Shown piece after piece: positions 34,706-43,300 of a DNA stretch of 64,000 nt. The translations under genes and the position numbers were made by a program. Within the stretch, counting starts at the first letter, position 1. Every line of letters starts with the position of its first letter. The stretch is from the NCBI RefSeq assembly GCF_004342265.1, contig NZ_SMCS01000010.1, positions 39,458 to 103,457 on the forward strand, in the 5' to 3' direction. The DNA comes from Luteibacter rhizovicinus (GTDB lineage: Bacteria > Pseudomonadota > Gammaproteobacteria > Xanthomonadales > Rhodanobacteraceae). Below the pieces are notes generated by a model that was not told the DNA's origin, did no database searches, and worked only from the letters and a program-made list of their open reading frames with translations.

Positions 34706-35242
34706 ATGGCCCGAATCCCCCGCTTCACCGGCCGCACACTCGCACTGACCGCGGCACTTCTTCTACCCGTCACGCTGACGTCCCCGGCAATCGCCGCCGA
34801 CACACCGGAACCGCGCGCCGCACACACCTGCGTCGACCCTTCCGACAACGGCGCCATCAGCCTCGAGGCTGTTCCGTGTCGTGACCTCGGTCTGGCCAGT
34901 CCGCTTGAGCCCGGCGCCACGTTCGACGCCGAGATCGACTGGAACGGCACCGTACTAAGCGGCACGGACTGGATAGATCACGTCGAACGCAGCGCGTCCG
35001 ATTCGGGATATCGCGTGGTGTTCGCGGAGTATTTCCCGCGCAGACCCGTCTGCACCGAAGCACTGTCCGACCATGTGTTCACCGATGGCGGAACGCAGGT
35101 GCATCGCGACGATGTCGCCATGGTCGACGGCGATTCCGAAGCGGCGCATCAGCTGACGGTTTCCACGTCACCCGTGGTGCGCGCCAAGGCAACCGGCGCG
35201 CCACTCGGTACACGTTGGAAACTGAAGTGCACCGTTCCCTAG
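34706..35242 (+). CDS. Exported protein of unknown function
   Basis: 178 residues. GAGGA lies seven bases before ATG. Signal peptide to about residue 31 (SPAIAADT). The mature part has four cysteines (AHTCVDPS, VPCRDLG, PVCTEA, LKCTVP), which suggests two disulfides in the periplasm or outside. I see no known motif. Convergent with the mannosyltransferase gene. Confidence 0.65.
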   Translation: MARIPRFTGRTLALTAALLLPVTLTSPAIAADTPEPRAAHTCVDPSDNGAISLEAVPCRDLGLASPLEPGATFDAEIDWNGTVLSGTDWIDHVERSASDSGYRVVFAEYFPRRPVCTEALSDHVFTDGGTQVHRDDVAMVDGDSEAAHQLTVSTSPVVRAKATGAPLGTRWKLKCTVP

Positions 35243-35306
35243 CGACCCGCTTTGACGACCGTCGCGCCGTCGGGAACATGCGTGAATTCTTCGGTAGCCG
35301 TCCCGA

Positions 35307-36515
35307 CTAAGCTCCGCCGACATTGATGCCAAGAGCGAACAGCACGGACAAGAGGGCCAGGGATATGGCGGACAAGGCCATCCAGACCTGCCCGAGCCGA
35401 GGTCGCTTGTCGGCCCAAACCGCCAGTGCCACATAGATCCCTGGTGCCACTCCTGCGTAACGTGTCATCGAGGTTAGTGTGCCGGTGAGCAGCGGCGCCA
35501 GAAGCGTAAGGAGCGTGAAAACGGCCAATTCGTGCCATCCACGCTTCCAGCATGTAACCGTACTGCACAGAGCCAGGACGGTAACCCCGAAATGGAGAAT
35601 TCTCGGGTTCCATGGCGTGATGATCTTGTGCGGCCGATTGATGTAGTCGAGCAAGGCTGCCCAAGGCGCGTGGAGTTCACGGCCCCAGGCGACCTGGATG
35701 TCTTTGAACGCAAGAGGGTTGCCGGTAATCGACCACAGGTAAGCCATGAATATCGCCACGCCGAACACGATAGGGGCCAGCTTCATCAGGTCGGCGAAGC
35801 GCCGTTCACCTTTGAGCCAACGCATAAAGAGTGCGGGAGCCAGGAACAGACCGTTCAGGCGGGTGGCCCCCGCAAAGAGTCCCAGGAAACCAGCGAGCCA
35901 CCATCGTTGCGTAAGCGCGGCGAGGAACGAGGCTGTTGCCAGCGCGAAGAACAGCGATTCGGTATGGGGCAGCATCATGAAGTAGCTGGCTGGCCAAAAT
36001 GATGCAAATAGCGTCGCGTGATCGGCTAGCCGATCGGAGTCCGTGAGGCGGCGTGTCAGGAGCCAGAGAAAGCACAGGCCAGCGAGCCAAAGCAGGTTGG
36101 ACAACACGATGCCCGACCATACCCATTCGCCGCTCAGCGCTGCCGCTGCCTTCCACAGTAGCGGGTGCAGCGGGAAGAACGCCCAATTTGCCTGCCTGGA
36201 CGTATCGAATGGGCGCTGCTCATACCCGTCGTGGGCAACGGTGTAGTACCAGCCCGAATCGTTCCCTATCGCTACTCTACTGAGGCCATCTGCGATGGCC
36301 CGGGCAGACAGCTTGATCGCAATGTTGTCATCCTTGCCCCAGCTTTCTGCCGGTACCTGGGCAACCAGCGGCGCGGCGGAAAGGATCAGGATAATAGCCA
36401 GGCGCGATAGCAAAAACGGTACAAACACGCGCTTGAGGCATGTCGGAATGACATCAGTAAGACGGCGGGCTTGCGAGCGCCAGGTTGATGTTGTGCTAGC
36501 AACTACGGTGTTCAT
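35307..36515 (-). CDS. PIG-V-like mannosyltransferase, membrane protein
   Basis: 402 residues with about nine hydrophobic segments. SRAIADGLSR-like and DSGWYYTVAHDGY near residue 85 give the catalytic Asp of GT-C enzymes. WAFFPLHPLLWK and LPHTESLFFALA are conserved in the PIG-V/bacterial mannosyltransferase group. These use polyprenyl-phosphate sugars to glycosylate lipids or proteins outside the membrane. No partner genes lie nearby. Confidence 0.82.
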   Translation of the reverse strand: MNTVVASTTSTWRSQARRLTDVIPTCLKRVFVPFLLSRLAIILILSAAPLVAQVPAESWGKDDNIAIKLSARAIADGLSRVAIGNDSGWYYTVAHDGYEQRPFDTSRQANWAFFPLHPLLWKAAAALSGEWVWSGIVLSNLLWLAGLCFLWLLTRRLTDSDRLADHATLFASFWPASYFMMLPHTESLFFALATASFLAALTQRWWLAGFLGLFAGATRLNGLFLAPALFMRWLKGERRFADLMKLAPIVFGVAIFMAYLWSITGNPLAFKDIQVAWGRELHAPWAALLDYINRPHKIITPWNPRILHFGVTVLALCSTVTCWKRGWHELAVFTLLTLLAPLLTGTLTSMTRYAGVAPGIYVALAVWADKRPRLGQVWMALSAISLALLSVLFALGINVGGA

Positions 36516-36793
36516 CGGTGCCTTGGGGGAACTGAGTCGAAGTAGCGCACCGAGTCAAGCATCAGCGGCAGCAGCACACGGGTTGCATGGTGTGCGCGGC
36601 GATAGTCGGATAACCGCATTCGTGGCCCTGTCGATTCGTGGATGGTGGCGGGGCATTGTATGTCACTTGCCGGCACGGCCCTCCTGGCTGCCAGGTCCGT
36701 TCCTACATGGTCAATGCTAAAGATCCGTCAGCGAATGCCGTTATGCTTCTGTCATACCGGCCTCCGGCACGAACTGTGAGGGAGCAGAAAGTC

Positions 36794-39700
36794 ATGGCGA
36801 CTAGCGATACCGACCGCATTCTGGACTATTGGCACAGCGTTGAATTTTTCAACGCCTACGACCTCGACGATCAGCTGGAGGAGGCCAGGCGGAGCCGCCA
36901 CCCGACTCAGCTCATCGATGACGAAAGGTTGGTGGACGGTACCTGGGCCACTTTTTCACAGCGGCCCCGCACGATTTATCTGCTCCCGTTCGACGTCTCA
37001 CACGTCACGCGTGTCGTCGAGGCCTGTATCGCTACCGCGCCGGACGCCCTGGTCGAGCAACGCGATGCGGAGGCCGCCGCGGAAGGACTGACGTGTTTCG
37101 CAAAACTGACCGTCAGTCATGAAGGCAAGCCCGATTTCGACGGTATCAGCCTCTCGGCACTCCCCTGGGCACTCGGTCGTTTGCAGCATGGCGACATGAC
37201 CGACCTCTGCGCGGATGCTTTCGAGGCAAGTGCGCAGGATCTGAAGCAGGGTTTGTTGGACGATCTGTCCGATAGCGAGGATGGAATTTTCGATCCGGAC
37301 ATGCTGCTGAAAACCATCGATCGTCTGAGGAAGTGGTCGCGTTTCGATGTGAGTACCAAAGGTCTCGCATGGCTCGATGTCGGCAACACACCCCAGGCAC
37401 AGAACGTTTCGAAGAAGGCATCACCCGACGAGCCGGAGGAGTCCGACGAAGCTGCCGCCAATGCCGCTGAGATCGCCGCGGCCCGCGATATGCCGATACT
37501 TAACAGCTTCTACGTCCACGACCTTACCCAGGCGAAGCGCGAACTGAAAGGAAAGCGGCTTCCAAGGGCGCTGGCTTCATACCTTGCAGGAGTCGACGCG
37601 GCAAAGACCGATCTCGACAGCGAAGAAGGGCAGCGCGAAATAAGGGAAACACTACGTCCGCGCAACGGTATCGCAGGCCGGTGGCCGTCCGAACCACAGC
37701 ACGTGCAGTCGCTTATGCAGCAGTACGCGCTGAATAAGATGAAGGTGATGAGCGAGGGTGAGGTGCTGGCTGTGAACGGTCCGCCCGGCACAGGGAAAAC
37801 CACGTTGTTGCGCGATCTCATTGCGCACCTCGTTACCGCACGAGCGGACGTCCTGGCATCGTTGAACAGCGCGAAGGACGGGCTGGCAGGGGGCACCGTC
37901 GACGCTGTTTTCTCGAAGCAGACGCGGACTATTCCGTTACTCATTCCTGCACTGACAGGATTCGAGATCGTTGTCGCCTCCACGAACAATGGCGCGGTAG
38001 AGAATCTTTCGTTGGAGCTTCCGCAGTGCAAAGGCATCGATCCGGCTCGAAAGGACTCGCTTAAGTACTTCACGGATGTTGCCACGAAGTACGCGGGAAC
38101 CCGGTCGAATAAGCCCTGGGCGGAGCCATCCGAGCCGGTTTGGGGACTGGTATCGGCGGCGCTCGGCAAAAGCGCCAACCGTTCACGGTTTGGTGAAGTG
38201 TTTGGATACAAGTCGTCTCGCCCAGGCGAAAAGCCCGGGCAATCGGGACGATTCCTCGCTCGTCACAGCGTCGATACGGAAAGTGGAAAGAGCTGGGCGC
38301 GATGGACTATTGGCTGTATGCCAAGGAGAAACCCGGCAAACCGACGTTCTCGGGTGCGCGTCAGGACTATCTCCGGGCCCGTCGTGCCTATGATGCCGAG
38401 CAGGTGCGCCTTGCACGTCTGGACGATGCTATCGCTCATGTACAGAAGGCGTGGCCGGTTATCGAGTCGTTGTGGCCCACGGCACCAGCCTTCGATCTGA
38501 AAGAGCTGCAGCCAGTCATCGATGCTTTTCCTCGTCTGATCGAGAGGTTGGAAGGCGAGGCGCAATCGGTTGGACGACGACTGGGCCCATCCTTCCTGCA
38601 CTGGCTAACGGCTCTCTTTCGCAGGGATATATATAGCCAGTGGTGCGACGCGCGCGATCGGGTTGCTTTTGTCAGGGCAATCCGGAATGCGCTCATCGAT
38701 CTGAAAGCGCTGACGGGAACATTCGATGTCGCGCTATGGGATGGGCAGCCGCTGGATAGCGATGGGAATCAGCGGCGCGCGTTCTGGCAGGGCCAGGGTC
38801 TGAATGTCCTGCGTAGTGATTTGTTCGCTGCGGCGATGGCCCTGCATGAGGCCTTCTTCCTGGAGGCTGCATCTAACGATGTCGTTATAGCTCTTTCGTC
38901 GATGCTGTCGTCACCGCCCCTTCCTTCCGCTCGTACGGCGTTGTGGCAGTGGTTCTTTATGCTGACGCCTGTGGTCTCCAGTACGTTTGCCTCGGTTCGG
39001 CGACAGTTCGCGGGCATCGGCGTGGAAGGGCTTGGTTGGCTGGTCATTGATGAGGCAGGGCAGGCTGTGCCGCAAGCCGCGGTCGGGGCCATGATGCGTG
39101 CGCGACGGGTCGTGGTGGTGGGCGATCCTTTGCAGATTCCGCCCGTGGTGACCCAGTCGACGCGGCTGCTCGCCCGGCTGGGGCAGCATTGGCTGAAGGA
39201 TAGCCGCGCCCGTTACGCAGTGGACAGTCATTCGGTGCAGACGCTGGCCGATCGTATCTACCCGATGGGGGTGCGGCACCCTGTCGACGACAGCCGGTTC
39301 ATCGGTATACCGCTGGTGATGCATCGTCGTTGCGACAATCCCATGTTCGACATCGCGAACGCCATCGCATACGGCGGTCGCATGAAGCACGCAAAAGATG
39401 GTTCGGCGGCTGCCCATCCGGTGTTCCGCAAGAGCTCGTGGTGGAATGTCTGCGGCGAGACGGAGGGTGACACTAAATACGTGTCCGCCCAGGGCGAGCA
39501 CTTGCTGCAGGCTCTATTCGCACTCTATCGACACGACATCGCAACGCGAGGTCCGACGATGCCGAGGGTTTTCGTTATCACGCCATTTCGACAGGTCAAG
39601 AGCGGCCTGCTGGCATTGCTTGGCGATCATGACGTCTGGCAGCAGGGGCTCGCGGGGTGGGATGTGCCCGTTCCCACCGATCTCCAGGATTGGGCCCGAA

Positions 39701-39978
39701 TTTCCATCGGTACGGTCCATACCTTCCAGGGGAAGGAGAACGATGTGGTGTTCTTCGTGCTGGGCTGCGATCAGGCACGCGGTGGTGCCGTCGACTGGGC
39801 ATGTGCCGAACCGAATCTACTGAACGTGGCGCTGACTCGCGCAAAGAGCCACGTATATGTCATTGGCGACCGCGATGTCTGGGCACATAAAAGATACTTC
39901 AGTGTCGCGGCGGGCATGCTCGATACCGATACGTGGACGCCAGCTCTTCGCGATGAATTGATGGTCGAGGTTCCGTAG
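36794..39978 (+). pseudogene. Frameshifted SF1 (UPF1-like) DNA/RNA helicase
   Basis: Two frames complement each other: the first runs from ATG 36794 (GAGGGAG upstream) to near 38300 and has Walker A GPPGTGKTTLL; the second begins near MDYWLYAKEKPG (38302) and has VIDEAGQA (Walker B), VVGDPLQIPP (III), IGTVHTFQGKENDVV (V) and LNVALTRAKSHVYVIGD (VI). Together they give about 1060 residues, normal for stand-alone SF1 helicases seen in mobile regions. A one-base loss around 38280-38302 explains the break. After the shift the first frame runs on to 38500 in nonsense. It could be a real inactivation, a sequencing error, or a programmed shift, though no slippery heptamer is evident. Confidence 0.75.
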
Positions 39979-40075
39979 AGGCAGGGTATATGCATCGGCT
40001 GCCAGGGTGGCTTACATCGTAATCGCTGGAAAAGCGATGTGGAGTTAGGTCGACGGCGGATCGTAATTAGTTACG

Positions 40076-40105
40076 TTGACAAGATTCTACGAATGGGCAT
40101 AGATT
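40076..40105 (+). promoter_or_regulatory. Promoter of the large Rhs gene
   Basis: TTGACA (40076-40081) and TAGATT (40100-40105) with an 18-base spacer. The same arrangement occurs at 48005-48034. The distance to the downstream hairpin and G-rich motif is identical in both places. Confidence 0.65.
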
Positions 40106-40112
40106 CATGCGC

Positions 40113-40155
40113 TATCGACGCAAAGTCGATACTCAGGGGGAAAGGGAATGTTCTG
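40113..40155 (+). ncRNA. Leader RNA module, copy 1 (5' hairpin, G-rich motif)
   Basis: Hairpin TATCGAC-GCAAA-GTCGATA (40113-40131) begins 8 bases after the -10, so at or near the transcript 5' end. Then CTCA and the G-rich GGGGGAAAGGGAATGTTCTG (40136-40155). The copy at 48042-48084 has a different stem (TACTGGC-GTGTG-GCCGGTA) that still pairs, with the same loop and spacer lengths. The G-rich part doubles as ribosome site for a leader peptide. Confidence 0.5.
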
Positions 40156-40240
40156 TTGCTTCGCTGTGGTGGGGTTAGCGTATCCGTCCGTTCGTTCCAG
40201 CGATTTGCGTGTAATCACGCGAAGTCCGTTACGAACTTAA
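40148..40240 (+). CDS. Leader peptide MFCC..., 30 residues
   Basis: ATG follows GGGGGAAAGGGA directly. The 30 codons start MFCCFAVVGLAYPSVRSSDL and stop 94 bases before the Rhs start. The other leader copy opens MFCRIL. Shared start, ribosome site and position argue that it is translated. Confidence 0.4.
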   Translation: MFCCFAVVGLAYPSVRSSDLRVITRSPLRT

Positions 40241-40334
40241 GCTCCACCGACGCGTAACGGCGGAATATCCGCGTTCGCATTCGTCAGAAACGCGGCCCTT
40301 GGGTCGGCGTAATCAGTTCCAGGGGAATCCATCG

Positions 40335-43300
40335 ATGTCGCCTACGTATCGTCGTGCGCGTGTGATCGCGCGCGTGCTCATCTGCCTGCTTGCCGCGGCT
40401 ATGCTGAGTCAGGGGGCTTTTGCCCAGACCGCCACGTCCTCGCCCGAAGACGAGTACAAAAAACTCATCAAGGTCGACGAAGAGATCCAGCCGCTGGGTG
40501 AGAATCCCTTCGGCGAGTCGGTGAATGTGTATGACGGCTCGCTATCGTTCCACGTTACCGACATCAGCATTCCCGGTACCGGCCCGACGATCACGATCGG
40601 TCGTACGTTCCAGGCGGACGGCGATGCCGAGATACGCAAGGACAACGCGGCGTTCGGTGACTGGGATATCGATATTCCGCGACTCTCGACGCTGACCAGC
40701 GCCGCGGACACGATTCAGCAGGGGCCGAATCAGATCGGGTGGTTGGTCAATTCCATCGCCCGAACCGATCGCTGCACGAATTTCCGCGAGCCGCCCGATT
40801 TGCGTATAGGGCGTCCGGGGACCGAAGACCTTCCGCCCGATAAATGGTGGAACCAGGGCTATTTGCTGCGTATACCGGGCGTGCCCGATCAGGACATCCT
40901 TTCGCGTGGCCCCACCAGTCAGCAAGCTCCCCAGATGTCGGGGATCAATTTCGTTGGCGTATCGAAAGGCAACTGGAATATCGGGTGTCTGTCCGCTACG
41001 GCTAACGGCGAGGCTGGCGAGGCATTCCTCGCGGTAGGGCCTGATGGCAGTAAGTACTGGCTGAACTACCTTGTGTACCGACAGGCGCGTGCCTTCAAGG
41101 TTGCGCGTCAATTCGGTTTCATGATGGCCACACGCGTCGAAGACCGCTTCGGCAACTGGCTTACCTATTCGTACGACGCCGGAAAGCTCAGCAGCATCGA
41201 CGCGAGCGATGGCCGACGAGTGACCTTCGGGTATACCGCCGACGGTAAGCAGATCGCGCAGGTGAACGTTGTCGCGGGCGGTGCGACGCGAACATGGACC
41301 TATAGCTACGTGGCAAGTGCCTCGGGTTCCTCGCTGACGCATGTCGGCCTGCCCGATGGAACTGCCTGGGACTATGCATTTCAGGACCTGACCTTCAACG
41401 TCAAGACCTATACGAGATACCAACACTGCGTCGATCCGGATCTCCCGGATGGTTCGCTGGTGAAGACGGGAACTGTCTCTGGCCCCTCGGGTGTGCAGGG
41501 TACGTTTGAGGCGCGTCCGACGCGTCACGGACGCTCGGGCGTGACGGAACAGTGCGATATCCCGAACGGCCAGCCAACCGCGAACGCTTACGAACTGATT
41601 CCCCGCTACTACAACAACCTCGCACTGACCCGTAAGGTGATTACGGGTGCGCAGTTGGGTAGCCAGCAGTGGACCTATAGCTATCCGGTGGCCAATGCGA
41701 CCTGGGCGTCGCAGTGTACTGGCGGCTGCGACTACACCACCTATAGCGATGTTACCGATCCCTCCGGCAATGCTACCCGCTACGTCTTCAGCAATCGTTT
41801 CGATGCGACCGAAGGCAAGCCGCTGCGTACCGACTACTACGCTGGAGGTGTGGCCGGAAGTCCCGTTCGCACCGAGGCATACACCTATGCGAGCCCCACG
41901 CAGGGACCGTGGCCGACCAGCTACGGCTACAACTTCAGCATCTATGCCAACGGTGGCAAGGTGATGCAGGAAGTCCCGCTTGTGAATCGCGTCATCCATC
42001 AGGATGACGACAATTACAGCTGGCAGGCGCAGGCGTTCGACAGCTTCGCGCGTCCGACGAAGGTTCAGCGCTGGAGCAATGCCGGCCCGTCTGTCATCGA
42101 GCAGACGAGCTTTTACGACGACCTCTCGCATTGGGTGATCGGACTGCCGTTGCAGACCGACAACCTCACCACGGGCGAAACAGTCAGTCGCAACGTCTAC
42201 AATCCGGCGAATGCCACGCTGACGGATCGTTATCGTTTCGGCCAGCACCTGATGAGCTACGGGTTCGACGGGCAGGGCCAGCTAGGTACGTTCACCGATA
42301 ACAATGGTCACACCACGTGGCTGCAAGATTATAAACGCGGCATTCCGCAGACGATCAAATACCAAGACGGCACGACGCAGGTGCTGGGTGTAGACGACTT
42401 CGGCCAGATTGCCTGGATCAGGAATCAGCAGGGGAGTACGACGTCTTACGGTTACGACGCCATCGGTCGGGTAAGCCGCATCGATTATCCGGCGGGCGAC
42501 ACGGTCGCGTGGGCACCGAAGACCTTCAGTTATGAATACGTCGGTCCCGAGCGCGGTATTTCGGGCAACCACTGGCGCCGTACAGTGCGGCAGGGCGACA
42601 AGGCGCAGGTAACCTACTTCGACGCCATGTTGCGCCCGATTTTGAGTGGCACCTATCGCAACAGCGATGGGGCCTGGCATGTCGCGGCTCGTACCGACTA
42701 CGACTGGCAAGGTCACAAGACCTTCCAGTCCTCGCCGGTCAATGGCGCGCAAGACCTGATCAGCATCGGCGCAGGCGTGTTGACGTGGTACGACGTCATC
42801 GGTCGGCCGGTCCAATCGTTGCAACATTCCGAACTGGGCGATCTGGTGAGCCATACAGCGTACCTGTCGGGTTCGCGCAAGCAGGTCACGGACCCCAAGG
42901 GCAATGTCACGACCACGGCTTATCAGGTCTTCGACCAGCCGTCCTACGACAACGTTATTCGCGTCGACGCACCGGAAGGCATCGTCCAGACCATCGATCG
43001 CGATATCTATGGCAATCCGCGCTGGATCGATCAGGGCGGTGTGCGCAAGTACATGTACTACGACGGCTACCATCGTTTGTGTCGTACGTTGGAACCGGAA
43101 AGCGGTAGCGAAGTGATGGACTACGACGCCGCGAACAATCTGGCGTGGAGCGCCTCGGGTCTGGCCATCACCGATGGCGGTGCCGATGGTTGCGGGCGCG
43201 GGCAGGTGAGTGCCGCTGCAAAAACCATCCGCGGTTATGACGTAATGAACCGCGTGACCTCGGTGGTTTATCCCAGCGGTACCGACAGCAGCAGCTTCAC

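Noticed and set aside
38302..39978. Second helicase gene as an independent normal gene
   Set aside because: It begins in the middle of the helicase fold without Walker A and without a ribosome site; it is better read as the rest of the frameshifted gene.
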